From: Sphingobium aromaticiconvertens
GTDB lineage: Bacteria > Pseudomonadota > Alphaproteobacteria > Sphingomonadales > Sphingomonadaceae
Length of the DNA stretch: 64,000 bases
NCBI RefSeq assembly: GCF_037154075.1
Contig: NZ_JBANRJ010000001.1
Span: forward strand, 4,955,501 to 5,019,500
Direction of reading: 5' to 3'
Made by a program: the position numbers and the translations under genes. Under the pieces are notes generated by a model. The model was not told the origin of the DNA. It saw only the letters and a program-made list of their open reading frames with translations, and searched no databases. Shown piece after piece: positions 8,106 through 16,843 of the stretch. Within the stretch, counting starts at the first letter, position 1. Every line of letters begins with the position of its first letter.

Positions 8106-8936
8106 ATGCAGGGCGATATGATGTCCTTGGCCGTTCCGCTGATCTCCATGCTGGCCGCTGGCCTGTTCGCGGGCTTTGCCGCGGGCATTTTCGGCATTGG
8201 CGGCGGTTTTGTCGTCGTGCCCGCGCTGTTCATCGTCCTGCCGCTGCTGGGCGGCACCCATGACGCCATCGCCCATGTCGCCATCGGCACATCGGCCGCG
8301 ACCATCATCGTCACCTCGATCCGCTCGCTGCTGGCCCATGCCAAGCGCGGCGCGGTGGAGTTTGAGATATTGCGGACCTGGGCGCCCTGGATCATCCTGG
8401 GCGACGGCGTGGGCGTGCTGCTGGCGGGCCATGTCGACGGCAAGGTGCTGACCATGATCTTCGCGATCGGCGTGTTCTGCATGTCGCTCAATTTCCTGGT
8501 GCCCAAGCTGGGCGGCAAGGTCATCAGCGACACCATGCCCGGCGGCATCGCCCGTGTCGGCATCGCCGGCGGTCTTGGTACATTTTCCGCGCTGCTCGGC
8601 ATCGGCGGCGGCACCATCGCGATCATGGTGATGACGCTGTGCGGCCGCTCCATTCACCGCGCCATTGCCACCGCGTCGGGCATCGGCACGCTGATCGCCA
8701 TCCCCAGCGCCATCGGCTTTGCGCTGATCGGCCTGAAGGAAACGGGCCTGCCCTGGGGATCGCTGGGTTATGTGAACGTGCCCGCCACGCTCGCCATCGC
8801 ATCGATGTCGGTGCTGACCGCCCCGCTGGGCGTCGCCGCCGCGCACAATCTGCCCGCGCACATCCTCAAGCGCGTGTTCGGCGTCTATCTGGTCATCATC
8901 GCGGTGATCATGTTGAAGAACGCGCTGAAAATGTAA
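8106..8936 (+). CDS. TauE/SafE-family membrane transporter (sulfite/sulfonate exporter-like)
   Basis: A 276-residue integral membrane protein. ATG 8106 follows AAAGGGG by a suitable distance; a GTG immediately before it is the alternative. About eight hydrophobic segments are visible, and the two TauE half-repeats are marked by GIFGIGGGFVVVPAL near residues 30-45 and ALLGIGGGTIAIMVM near 160-175. The family moves sulfite, organosulfonates or other anions across the inner membrane; the substrate here cannot be inferred, because no sulfur genes adjoin it. A strong intrinsic terminator follows at 8962. Confidence 0.9.
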   Translation: MQGDMMSLAVPLISMLAAGLFAGFAAGIFGIGGGFVVVPALFIVLPLLGGTHDAIAHVAIGTSAATIIVTSIRSLLAHAKRGAVEFEILRTWAPWIILGDGVGVLLAGHVDGKVLTMIFAIGVFCMSLNFLVPKLGGKVISDTMPGGIARVGIAGGLGTFSALLGIGGGTIAIMVMTLCGRSIHRAIATASGIGTLIAIPSAIGFALIGLKETGLPWGSLGYVNVPATLAIASMSVLTAPLGVAAAHNLPAHILKRVFGVYLVIIAVIMLKNALKM

Positions 8937-8961
8937 CCTTTCCATCAATATTCTGAAATAT

Positions 8962-8999
8962 AAGGGGAATGGTCGTTTCAGGACGACCATTCCCCTTTT
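8962..8999 (+). terminator. Intrinsic terminator after the TauE-type gene
   Basis: A perfect 15-bp stem (8962-8976 with 8983-8997), 6-nt loop TTCAGG, ending in a short T-run. It lies 25 nt after the stop codon. Confidence 0.92.
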
Positions 9000-9128
9000 C
9001 CGTTCACCGCCCCTTCCCCTCACCTCATCCTTTCTGCACATTCGTTCAGGCACAATCTCCTACAACTCAGGCGTTCTCCCCTTGTCTGACGGCGATCCAA
9101 TCACCGTCCAAATCAAGGGAGTGAAGCC

Positions 9129-9518
9129 ATGAACCGCACAACTGCTCTAGCCGCCATCGCCGCGCTTGCGGCCGGCGTGTCCGCACCCTCCGCCATCGCT
9201 CAATCGGAAGCCGCCTATGACGGCCGCCCGATCAGCCATGAGGAAGCGCTGGCCCGCGCCGAAACCGGCATGGTCCTGCAAAGGCCCATTGCGGGCGTTA
9301 CCAACAATTATTGGTTCAACTACGAAACCGACATTGCCGAGGCCCGCAAGGAATTCACCAAGGATATGGCAGGCGCCAGCGATACGGAGGACCGCCGCGA
9401 CGCCTGGGAAGAATATCGCTCGGAAATGGTCGATGCACGCAAGGACTATGCCAAGGAAATGCGCGAAAAGGGCTATCCGGTTGGCGAGGTCCGCCTGATT
9501 GCCGACGCGGGTCGCTGA
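9129..9518 (+). CDS. Small exported hypothetical protein
   Basis: A 129-residue protein with a clear signal peptide (MNRTTALAAIAALAAGVSAPSAIAQ, cleavage expected after about residue 24) and a highly charged, probably helical mature part rich in Glu/Asp/Lys/Arg (segments EARKEFTKDM and DARKDYAKEMREKGY are related). GGGAG at 9118-9122 supports the ATG. I recognise no named family and see no cysteines or metal motif. It stands alone between two intrinsic terminators, so it has its own promoter and is a single-gene unit, probably periplasmic. Confidence 0.8.
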   Translation: MNRTTALAAIAALAAGVSAPSAIAQSEAAYDGRPISHEEALARAETGMVLQRPIAGVTNNYWFNYETDIAEARKEFTKDMAGASDTEDRRDAWEEYRSEMVDARKDYAKEMREKGYPVGEVRLIADAGR

Positions 9519-9530
9519 ACTGAAACGGAC

Positions 9531-9557
9531 GCCGGGGTCATCGCGCCCCGGCCCTTT
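9531..9557 (+). terminator. Intrinsic terminator between convergent genes
   Basis: A 7-bp GC stem (GCCGGGG with CCCCGGC), 8-nt loop, then CCTTTT. It lies 12 nt after the small exported protein gene. Confidence 0.75.
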
Positions 9558-10757
9558 TCAGTCCGCATCGGGGTCGCGGAAGTTCAACCGCCGCGTCACC
9601 GTATAATCCAGCACGCCCACCAGCAGATAGCTGATCCAGCCCTTCAGCGCGGTCAACAAACCACGCGATGCCTGATGCGAGGCAAGCGTGATTTCGCCAC
9701 TCTCCCCAACCCGCCGGTCGATCAGTCCCCGCACCGCCGCGGCGAAATCCTTGTCCTCGATCCGCAGCATCAGTTCCAGGTTCAGAAACAGCGAGCGCAT
9801 ATCGAAATTGGCTGACCCCACAAACACCGCATCATCAATGACAATCAGCTTCATGTGCAGCTTGCACGGCTGATATTCGTGGATCTCCACGCCGCGCTTG
9901 AGCAACCAGCCATAGATTAGCCGTGTTGCCGCGACCGTTGCGCCATTGTCCGAGCGTGATGCGAAGACCAGCCGCGCGCCCTTACGCTGTGCGACCCGCG
10001 CTATCCGCTTCAACATGCCCCGTCCCGGCGAGAAATAGGCTGCGATCATGTCCAGCCGCTTCGCCCGCTCCAGATCATGCTTCACCACCTGCGCCCAGGG
10101 GCTAAGGCGTCGGGTCGGCCCGCCAATAAGCCAGCGGAACGCGCTGGGGCCTTCATGATGCGCCGCCGGATGCCAATGCCGCACCATTGCGCGCAAAGTG
10201 CGGAAACTCTGCTTGCGGCTTGCCGCCCAGCGCCAAACCTGTCCGTACCAGCGGACCATCGCTTCGGCCTGCGGTCCATCGACCATCAACCCCAGGTCTG
10301 CCCAACAATCCTCCTGCGCCGTGCCAAAATAGTCGTCGGCGACATTGAAACCGCCGATCAGCACATGGGCATCGTCCGCAATCGCCATCTTCTGATGATT
10401 GCGGATCAGGTAGCGCGTCGATCGCTTGGCGCCGAACCAGGCGAAATGCCCACCCGCCGCCACCAGAGGGTCGAAAAATACCTGTGGGGTCGATCCGCTG
10501 CCGAACGCATCGACCATCAGCGTCACGGCAACACCTCGCCCACGCGCAGCAATCAGCGCATCGCGGACCATCTTCCCGCTCACGTCACTGGCGAAGATAT
10601 AATAATAGAGTTTAAGGCTCTGCCGCGCCCGTGCGATCAGGTCGAGCAGCGCCGCGCGCAGTTCTGGACCGCTCTCGATCAGCCGCAGCCTGTTCCCCTC
10701 CAGCGTGCGGGCGATGTCCTCCACCGCCCCGGCTTGTGCCTGATCCCTGGTCGCCAT
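9558..10757 (-). CDS. Phospholipase D-like / cardiolipin synthase-type protein
   Basis: A 399-residue protein with two HKD motifs: HQKMAIADD (His121, Lys123, Asp128) and HMKLIVIDD (His301, Lys303, Asp308), each followed by the GG/GS-x-N segment (GGFNVADDYFG and GSANFDMRS). This is the bacterial cardiolipin synthase layout, which joins two phosphatidylglycerol molecules at the membrane. There is no N-terminal pair of membrane helices, which makes it resemble the ClsB-like short forms; the C-terminus has one hydrophobic stretch (about 372-388). It is transcribed divergently from rpoZ. Confidence 0.9.
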   Translation of the reverse strand: MATRDQAQAGAVEDIARTLEGNRLRLIESGPELRAALLDLIARARQSLKLYYYIFASDVSGKMVRDALIAARGRGVAVTLMVDAFGSGSTPQVFFDPLVAAGGHFAWFGAKRSTRYLIRNHQKMAIADDAHVLIGGFNVADDYFGTAQEDCWADLGLMVDGPQAEAMVRWYGQVWRWAASRKQSFRTLRAMVRHWHPAAHHEGPSAFRWLIGGPTRRLSPWAQVVKHDLERAKRLDMIAAYFSPGRGMLKRIARVAQRKGARLVFASRSDNGATVAATRLIYGWLLKRGVEIHEYQPCKLHMKLIVIDDAVFVGSANFDMRSLFLNLELMLRIEDKDFAAAVRGLIDRRVGESGEITLASHQASRGLLTALKGWISYLLVGVLDYTVTRRLNFRDPDAD

Positions 10758-10875
10758 ATCCCCTCATGCCCGGCTTTGGTCCGGCACGCCACCGGCTTTG
10801 TGGCCTTTTCCTTGACTCTAGGACCAAGCCTGCGTAGGCGCTGGTCCAAGAATCCTTTAGTTTCAGGAGGCCCTA

Positions 10876-11220
10876 TTGGCCCGCGTCACTGTCGAAGATT
10901 GCGTCGACAAGGTTACCAACCGTTTTGACCTCGTCCTGCTGGCCGCTCAGCGCGCCCGTGAGATTTCCGGCGGCGCCGAGCTGACCGTAGATCGGGACCG
11001 CGACAAGAATCCGGTCGTCGCCCTGCGCGAGATTGCCGAGGAAACCGTTCTGCCCGCCGATTTGCATGATTCGGCGATCATCTCTCTGCAGAAGGTGCAG
11101 ATGGACGACGACGATACGCCGGACGAAATCGGCTCGATCGCGCAGTCGGCCGAAGCCTTGCGCCTGACTGCTGCGGCTCCGCCACGCAACCAGAATATCG
11201 GCGGCGACTACGACGGCTGA
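10876..11220 (+). CDS. rpoZ: RNA polymerase omega subunit
   Basis: A 114-residue protein that starts at TTG 10876; AGGAGG at 10865-10870 is correctly spaced and no ATG fits. The N-terminal [26 protein letters not shown] and [10 protein letters not shown] are the conserved omega motifs that wrap the C-terminus of the beta-prime subunit and promote polymerase assembly. The acidic tail ([13 protein letters not shown]) and length fit the alphaproteobacterial form. In many relatives spoT/relA follows rpoZ; here it is followed by the convergent ung gene instead. Confidence 0.96.
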   Translation: MARVTVEDCVDKVTNRFDLVLLAAQRAREISGGAELTVDRDRDKNPVVALREIAEETVLPADLHDSAIISLQKVQMDDDDTPDEIGSIAQSAEALRLTAAAPPRNQNIGGDYDG

Positions 11221-11336
11221 TTTGCATTGCTGATCCATTTCGGCGGCTGATGCCGTCAAACGGTTCGGAGAGGAATGAGGCTCGGCCCGCGCAAGCGGGA
11301 CCGGGCCTCGATCCGTTCTGGAAGACCCTTGAATCG

Positions 11337-12053
11337 CTAACCCGCCACCGCAGGCAGCGCCCAGTCGACCGCGCCGCGACCCTTTGCCTCCAGAAAAGCA
11401 TTGGTTTTTGAGAAAGGCCGCGACCCCAGGAAGCCATTATGCGCCGACAGCGGCGAGGGGTGCGCGGACTTCAGGACCAGATGGCGGCTTTCATCCACCG
11501 CCGCCGCCTTCCGCTGAGCATGGGCGCCCCAAAGCAGAAAAACCACCGGGTCGATCTTTGCATTGACCTGCGCAATTACCGCGTCGGTGAACTGTTCCCA
11601 GCCGCGCCCCTTGTGCGACGCGGCTTGCCCCATCTCTACGGTGAGGACATTATTGAGCAGCAGCACACCCTGCTTGGCCCAATGTTCGAGAAAACCATGG
11701 CGCGCGGGCGGGATACCCAGATCGCTCTGCATTTCCTTGTAGATGTTCACCAATGAAGGCGGCGTCCGAACGCCTGGCTGAACGCTGAAGCACAGGCCAT
11801 GCGCCTGTCCCGGTCCATGATAGGGGTCCTGCCCCAATATGACGACTTTCACCGAATCGAGCGGAGTCAGGTCCAGTGCCCGAAAATAGTCGGCGCCCTT
11901 CGGGAATATCTGCTTACCCGCCGCCTTTTCGGCTTCCAGAAAGTGCTTGAGCGCTGCCATATGAGGCTTTTCGAACTCGTTCGCCAACGGCGCGCGCCAG
12001 CTTTCGTGCAACTTGATCCTGTCGTTCATGCCCAATGTCATGAACCGGGCCAT
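11337..12053 (-). CDS. ung: Uracil-DNA glycosylase, family 1
   Basis: A 238-residue enzyme that excises uracil from DNA to start base-excision repair. The catalytic water-activating loop GQDPYHG (near residue 75), the uracil-specificity phenylalanine in [15 protein letters not shown], and the minor-groove loop [18 protein letters not shown] with its catalytic histidine are all present. ATG codons at 12053, 12041 and 12029 are possible starts; the conserved part begins at the third ([11 protein letters not shown]). It is a single gene, convergent with rpoZ and divergent from the beta-lactamase-like gene. Confidence 0.96.
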   Translation of the reverse strand: MARFMTLGMNDRIKLHESWRAPLANEFEKPHMAALKHFLEAEKAAGKQIFPKGADYFRALDLTPLDSVKVVILGQDPYHGPGQAHGLCFSVQPGVRTPPSLVNIYKEMQSDLGIPPARHGFLEHWAKQGVLLLNNVLTVEMGQAASHKGRGWEQFTDAVIAQVNAKIDPVVFLLWGAHAQRKAAAVDESRHLVLKSAHPSPLSAHNGFLGSRPFSKTNAFLEAKGRGAVDWALPAVAG

Positions 12054-12120
12054 AGCCCCAAGTCAATTGCGCCCTCCAACCCCCTTGCCCTGCACCTTCC
12101 GATCGGGAAAGGAGGACGGA

Positions 12121-13218
12121 ATGCGTACTCCCCTCCCATTTTCCGCCCGTCCCGTTCTGGGCCTGCTTCTCGCCTTTGGCCTCTTCACCGCGCCGCTACC
12201 CAGGGCAGATGCCTTCGGCCCCGCCCCCGCCAGCGCTGTGGCGCAGTCGGCAAAGGCGCATTTGCTGGCCGAACTCACCCGTTTCGCCACCATGTCGAAC
12301 GGCACGGTGGGCATCGCGATCCAGAATTTGGGCACCGGCGAGACGATCGAGGTCAACGGCCACACGCTCTTCCCCATGGCCAGCGCCTATAAGGTCGCGG
12401 TGGCGGGCAAAATCCTCTCCATGGTCGATGCGGGCGAACTGTCGCTCGATCAGATCATCATCGTCGATCAGGCGATGATGGCATCGGCGGGAATCGCCGA
12501 CCTGCTGCCACACAAGGGGGCAGCACTGTCCATCTACACTCTGATCGATCTGATGATGACGCGCAGTGATAACAGCGCGACCGACATATTGGTGTTGCAG
12601 GCTGGCGGCGCGCAGGCCGTGAATGCCTGGGTCAAATCGACCAGGGTGCGGGACCTGCGGGTCGACAGCAACACCGCGCAACTCCTGTATCGTGCAATGG
12701 GCATCGCGCCGAAAACCGGAAGCTTCCAGGCCAATGTGCAGGCGGCGCTTCAGGCTGATCCAGCCCTGCGCCAACGCGATGCGCGCGACCTGCCCAACAT
12801 CGCCTTCGCGCAAGACCCGCGCGATACCGCGACGCCGCTGGCCATGAATGCGCTCGTCACCGCCCTGCGGACCGGCAAGCTGCTGAAACCGGCCACAACG
12901 GCGACGCTGCTGGCCATCATGGATCGTTGCAAGACCGGGCCACTGCGATTGAAGGGCATGTTGCCGCCGGGCACCAGCGTCGCGCACAAGACCGGATCGC
13001 TGAACGGTACCGGCAACGATGTTGGCATCATCACCCTGCCCAATGGCCAGATGATCGCCATGACCGTCTTTGTGATGAAGGACAGCAAAGGGCATCAAAG
13101 CCGCGACCAGATCATCGCCCACGCGGCACGCGCGGCCTATGACTATTTCCTCTTTTCGCCCGAAAGACGGGACGACCCGAAGGTGGCAGGCCTGTCCCGA
13201 TCGCATCGTATCGGTTAG
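12121..13218 (+). CDS. Class A beta-lactamase-like serine hydrolase with atypical omega loop
   Basis: A 365-residue exported protein. ATG 12121 has GGAGG 5 nt upstream and starts a signal peptide (about 1-35). The serine beta-lactamase/transpeptidase triad is visible: S88-x-x-K91 (SAYK), S149-D-N and K290-T-G. The class A landmark RDT-TP also appears, as PRDTATP. Between SDN and RDT, however, there are about 80 residues rather than about 45, and this stretch contains no glutamate, so the deacylating Glu166 of true class A enzymes is not recognisable. It may be a penicillin-binding or slow-turnover relative rather than an effective lactamase. No ampR-type regulator adjoins it. Confidence 0.87.
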   Translation: MRTPLPFSARPVLGLLLAFGLFTAPLPRADAFGPAPASAVAQSAKAHLLAELTRFATMSNGTVGIAIQNLGTGETIEVNGHTLFPMASAYKVAVAGKILSMVDAGELSLDQIIIVDQAMMASAGIADLLPHKGAALSIYTLIDLMMTRSDNSATDILVLQAGGAQAVNAWVKSTRVRDLRVDSNTAQLLYRAMGIAPKTGSFQANVQAALQADPALRQRDARDLPNIAFAQDPRDTATPLAMNALVTALRTGKLLKPATTATLLAIMDRCKTGPLRLKGMLPPGTSVAHKTGSLNGTGNDVGIITLPNGQMIAMTVFVMKDSKGHQSRDQIIAHAARAAYDYFLFSPERRDDPKVAGLSRSHRIG

Positions 13219-13251
13219 GATTGATCGGGCAATAAGATCGGGAGGACAGTC

Positions 13252-13617
13252 TTGGCACGAGCGACGCGATTTGCCGATTTCTGGCCTTTTTACCTTCAGG
13301 AACATGCTCGCCCCGCGACTCGCGCACTCCATTATGCGGGGACCGGGCTGGTCATCGCTCTTCTCGCCGGCATGCCCTTCCTGCCCGGACGCTTTGCGCT
13401 GACGGCATTACCCATTGCAGGCTATGGCTTCGCCTGGGCCGCACATGGCCTGGTGGAGCATAACAGGCCTGCAACCTTCCGTTATCCGCTCTGGTCGCTG
13501 CGCGCCGACTTCGTCATGTTCTATCGCTTCGTTATCGGGCACATGCCACGCGACCTGCGGCGCGCGGGCGTTCGCGCTGATGGCACGGTCGATCCCGCGT
13601 TGCGCCTCCGCTATTGA
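13252..13617 (+). CDS. Mpo1-like / DUF962 membrane protein
   Basis: A 121-residue protein with start TTG 13252 behind GGAGG (13241-13245). FWPFYLQEHARPATRALHYAGT, then two hydrophobic helices (about 28-60) and AAHGLVEHNRPATFRYPLWSL match the DUF962 family; the paired His residues (HxxGT... and H in HGLVEHN) are its conserved metal-ligand positions. The yeast member Mpo1 is an iron-dependent dioxygenase of 2-hydroxy fatty acids from sphingoid-base degradation. That function would be attractive in a sphingolipid-making bacterium but is an inference here. A GNAT gene follows 36 nt downstream. Confidence 0.85.
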   Translation: MARATRFADFWPFYLQEHARPATRALHYAGTGLVIALLAGMPFLPGRFALTALPIAGYGFAWAAHGLVEHNRPATFRYPLWSLRADFVMFYRFVIGHMPRDLRRAGVRADGTVDPALRLRY

Positions 13618-13653
13618 CTTGACGGGCCGCGCCGCGTCGCCACAAGAGGCGCG

Positions 13654-14727
13654 ATGGCGGTCACAGCGCATTTCACTCTTTTGCCCGACAAAGACGTCCT
13701 TGCCACGCGCTGGCAGACGCTGGAGGCGCTTGGGAATGGCAGCTTTTTCATCGGTTGGACCTGGGTTGGTTCCTGGCTCGAAAGCTACGCCGTGCGCCCT
13801 GAACTGCTGTCGATCACCGACGGCGATGGACAGGAGATCGCGCTGGCGCTGATCGGCCATGCCATGGCCCCGCGCCTGCTGGGCCGAGCGGCGACCCTTT
13901 CGCTCAACCAGTCGGGCGATGCGAGCGCGGACCGGGCCTTCGTCGAATATAACGACCTGCTGACAGCGGCGGGATCGGAAGAGGCCGCGACCCATGCGGC
14001 CCTGTCCGCGATCAATCGTCGGCACGACTGGCGCGCGTTCCGCCTCAGTGGCATCGCCCCCGAAACGCCGCTGCTGGCGCTGCCCCAGCGGCGCGCGGTG
14101 CGGGTCGATGCCTCCCCGGTCTATCAGGTTGATCTGGAGGCCGTGCGGGGGGCACAGGGCGATTATCTCTCGTTGCTCAGCGCTAATACGCGCAGCCAGA
14201 TCCGCCGGGCGATGAAGGATCGCGGCGGCGCGCTGCCTGTTGTGACACGGGCGGCGAGCGAGGCAGACATAACCGTCTGGGTCGAAGAGATGCAGGCGCT
14301 CAACAGCGGCCGTCATGCTGACAATGCCTGGGATGATCCGGCCTTTTGCCGCTTTGTCACGACGCTGGCGTTACGTGGCCTTGGCAATGGCGAGGTGGAA
14401 ATGCTGCGGTTGACGGACGGCACGGGGTGTGTCGGCCTGCTCGTCAATTTCGTCTATCGCGGTCAGGCCATGAATTATCAGTCGGCCTTCGTCGCGCCCG
14501 CCTCATCCAAGGACAAGCCGGGCCTGCTGTGCCACGCGGCGGCGGTCGCAGATTATGCCGCCCGCGGCCTGTCGCTCTATTCGCTGCTGGCAGGCAAGGA
14601 TCGGTACAAGGCCAGTCTGGCCACGCGCGAGGAGAGCCTGGAATGGTGGGTGCTGGAGCGTTTCGCGCCCCGGCTGGAAGCAGAAGCGCTGCTGCGCCGC
14701 CTGCTTAAACGCCCAGCTTCCGCATGA
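13654..14727 (+). CDS. BioF2-like GNAT acetyltransferase (first copy)
   Basis: A 357-residue protein of the Acetyltransf_6 (BioF2-like) group: an N-terminal GNAT-like half with FFIGWTWVGSWLES and a C-terminal acyl-CoA fold half with NTRSQIRRAMKD, EVEMLRLTDG..VGLLVNFVYRGQAMNYQSAF and the helix SLYSLLAGKDRYKASLA. Members are often involved in capsule, exopolysaccharide or peptidoglycan-type acylation; the substrate is unknown. It is probably co-transcribed with the Mpo1-like gene. Its 3' end overlaps the 3' end of the convergent cupin gene by 23 nt. A second, diverged copy lies at 15571-16707. Confidence 0.82.
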   Translation: MAVTAHFTLLPDKDVLATRWQTLEALGNGSFFIGWTWVGSWLESYAVRPELLSITDGDGQEIALALIGHAMAPRLLGRAATLSLNQSGDASADRAFVEYNDLLTAAGSEEAATHAALSAINRRHDWRAFRLSGIAPETPLLALPQRRAVRVDASPVYQVDLEAVRGAQGDYLSLLSANTRSQIRRAMKDRGGALPVVTRAASEADITVWVEEMQALNSGRHADNAWDDPAFCRFVTTLALRGLGNGEVEMLRLTDGTGCVGLLVNFVYRGQAMNYQSAFVAPASSKDKPGLLCHAAAVADYAARGLSLYSLLAGKDRYKASLATREESLEWWVLERFAPRLEAEALLRRLLKRPASA

Positions 14728-15574
14728 CGCGATAGAGCAGCCGTTTTATCCACTGACCTTCGGGCTTCGCGCTCACCCCGATGGTGGGCAGGCCGCGACG
14801 CCTGAGCAGGGCGTTAAAGCTGTGCAATTCACCCTCGGCCACGCTGCGTTCCGACCGCCAGGTGATCGAAAGGCTGATCGAGACGGCAGGCCCATTTTGC
14901 ACGAAATGCGGCGCCTTCACCGGGACATGAATCGCGTCGCCGGGATACAGGGTGATGGCGGTGCCTCGCCCGGCAAAATCATCGCTCCACAGGAGGTTGC
15001 GATGGCCGCCGCCGTGGAAATGCTCGCTTTGCTCCGGTGGCACCGTGAGGGCATCGTGCGCGGGAAAGACGGTCATCGTCTTTTCGCCCTGCATCTGAAG
15101 CAGGATATTATGTTCCGGGTCCATGTGAAAAGGCGTGACGCTGCCCGGAGAGGACAGGAAAATAAACGCTTCCCGATGCAGCATCGGCCCGGTGCTGCGC
15201 GCGACGATCGGCTCCAGTTCGGCCAGCGCCGCGTCCAGCAGGGCGGCATAGGCTGCGTCCTGCTCGACATTCTTGAGAACAGCCCAACTACCGTTGCTCT
15301 CTATGGTGCGGATCGTCTCGCCCAGCGTCAGGCCATTGGTCGGCGTATCTTCCGCCCGCACACCCAGCGGCAACTTGCCCAGATTATATTCGACGCTGGT
15401 GGCCGGCATCCGTTCGGCCAGCAACGCCAGCGCGTCGAGCGTCAACAGGTCATGGCCGACCAGTCCGTGATTGAGCTTGACCGGCCTGTCGGGATAAGCC
15501 GCGTCGAAGATGGCGAGAGCGCTGTCAGGAAAAGCGACGGAAAGCGAGGGCGCGATACGGCTCTGGACGGTCAT
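14705..15574 (-). CDS. JmjC-type cupin-like protein (cupin_8)
   Basis: A 289-residue protein; the start at 15574 (MTVQSRIAPSL) overlaps the stop of the preceding GNAT gene by 4 nt, so a longer open frame to 15757 is discounted. The metal-binding HxD of Fe(II)/2-oxoglutarate oxygenases is in TPFHMDPEHN, and the distal His in YPGDAIHVPVKAPHFVQNG. Such proteins hydroxylate proteins or small molecules in the cytoplasm. The family resembles the cupin-like proteins seen beside SapC/tryptophan halogenase genes in TonB loci, but none of those is nearby. Coupling to the GNAT gene suggests consecutive modification of one substrate. Confidence 0.83.
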   Translation of the reverse strand: MTVQSRIAPSLSVAFPDSALAIFDAAYPDRPVKLNHGLVGHDLLTLDALALLAERMPATSVEYNLGKLPLGVRAEDTPTNGLTLGETIRTIESNGSWAVLKNVEQDAAYAALLDAALAELEPIVARSTGPMLHREAFIFLSSPGSVTPFHMDPEHNILLQMQGEKTMTVFPAHDALTVPPEQSEHFHGGGHRNLLWSDDFAGRGTAITLYPGDAIHVPVKAPHFVQNGPAVSISLSITWRSERSVAEGELHSFNALLRRRGLPTIGVSAKPEGQWIKRLLYRVMRKLGV

Positions 15575-16707
15575 GCTTGTCCTCTTATCAGACGGGCCAG
15601 CCGCTCGACCCCGTCGGCGGCGGCAAAGGCCGCGGCGCGGCGCAAGCGGATGCTCCCCGCCCCCTTCAGCGCCACGCGATATTGCACGATGGAACGACGC
15701 TCCGCCCAAAGGCTGTCGATCATCGGATGATCGGGCGCGGCGCAACTGTCCATCCAACCGATCGTGGGATCGCCCTGCACTGCGGCAAGGTTCGCAATCT
15801 CAATAAGAACACCGGGCGAAAAGCGGCCCATTTCCTCGTCAAAAGCAATTTTGAAGGAGAAGGCGCCGTCCAGATGCCGGAAATTGACCAGCATGGCGAT
15901 CGCCCGGCCATCGAGATCGACGCGCAGGAAATGTAGCTGCCCCATATCGAAGGCGGCGGCGCAGGCGGCACGGAAGAAAGCCGTATGGGCGGCTGAACAG
16001 GCCATGGCGGTGCCTTCGGCGCCTTTCCATCCCGCGCATTCGAGCGCCAGAAACTCCCCGCACCAGCGCGCCAGATCGGCTCGGTCGGTCAACAATCGTT
16101 CCTCGACCGTTCCCAGTTCCGCCAGCCGCTTTTGCAAGCGACGGATTTCCTTGCGCTTCTTGGCTCTGACATGGGCTTCCCAATAGGCGTCCGCCGACAG
16201 ATCGGATCGCAGCAGCGCGCGGTCGTAGCGATGTATTTCTCGTCGCGCCCGCCCCTGACGAGTACAAACCGCCTCCAGCGTCGCGGCATTCGCTCCGGCG
16301 GCATCGAGGCCACTCAGATGCAAAAAATGCGGCGCCCAGAACGCCCGGTCCAACTCTTCGAGGAAGGCGGTCCAAGCAGCAGCCTCATAGCCTGCGCGGA
16401 TGAGCGGCGTGCCAAAAAAACTATGAGGATGCGTCCAATTGGTCGCGCAGGCGATCGGCAGGCGGCCGTGCCGGGGCATGATCGCAACGGGCAGCAGGCC
16501 GATCAGCCGGTCATTTTCCATCGCCTCTATCAGCCGCACGGTTCCAGGCGCTGCAAGATGATCGAGCGCCGCGCCCAACATCGCGGGCGCATAAAAAGCG
16601 TTCGGTTCCGCAGCATGGGCAGCAAGATCCGCCCAGCGCGCCCGCTGTCCAATGGCAAGGGCGCGCGCCTGATCAGCGGCAACGGCGGGATGAGAAGCCA
16701 TATCCAT
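15571..16707 (-). CDS. BioF2-like GNAT acetyltransferase (second copy)
   Basis: A 378-residue Acetyltransf_6 protein. The key segment YWEAHVRAKKRKEIRRLQKRL corresponds to NTRSQIRRAMKD in the copy at 13654, and HFLRVDLDGRAIAMLVNFRHLDGAFSFKIAFDEE to the acyl-CoA-binding strands there; PGVLIEIANL is the following helix. It is first in a two-gene unit with the JmjC-type cupin (ATGA overlap). No signal peptide or membrane helix is seen, so it should act in the cytoplasm. Ala-rich loops suggest a fast-evolving paralogue. The substrate is not known. Confidence 0.82.
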   Translation of the reverse strand: MDMASHPAVAADQARALAIGQRARWADLAAHAAEPNAFYAPAMLGAALDHLAAPGTVRLIEAMENDRLIGLLPVAIMPRHGRLPIACATNWTHPHSFFGTPLIRAGYEAAAWTAFLEELDRAFWAPHFLHLSGLDAAGANAATLEAVCTRQGRARREIHRYDRALLRSDLSADAYWEAHVRAKKRKEIRRLQKRLAELGTVEERLLTDRADLARWCGEFLALECAGWKGAEGTAMACSAAHTAFFRAACAAAFDMGQLHFLRVDLDGRAIAMLVNFRHLDGAFSFKIAFDEEMGRFSPGVLIEIANLAAVQGDPTIGWMDSCAAPDHPMIDSLWAERRSIVQYRVALKGAGSIRLRRAAAFAAADGVERLARLIRGQA

Positions 16708-16843
16708 GCCCCAGCCTTTATCCTCGAAAGATTAGGGAATGGCTAAACAACGGTTATGCGGCAGGATGTGGCCATCAGCCGTTACGGCACCATATTCCCG
16801 CTGGACGATAGCCCCATCGTCACGGCATCAGGGCAGGAAAGGC

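Noticed and set aside
7918..8106. Short frame ending on the TauE-type start codon (possible leader peptide)
   Set aside because: No ribosome site at 7918 or 8011 and no conserved feature seen; the overlap alone is weak evidence.
7722..9053. 443-codon minus-strand frame across the TauE-type gene
   Set aside because: Low-complexity Asp/Arg/Gln/His product, covers a terminator at 8962-8999 and an intact membrane protein on the other strand.
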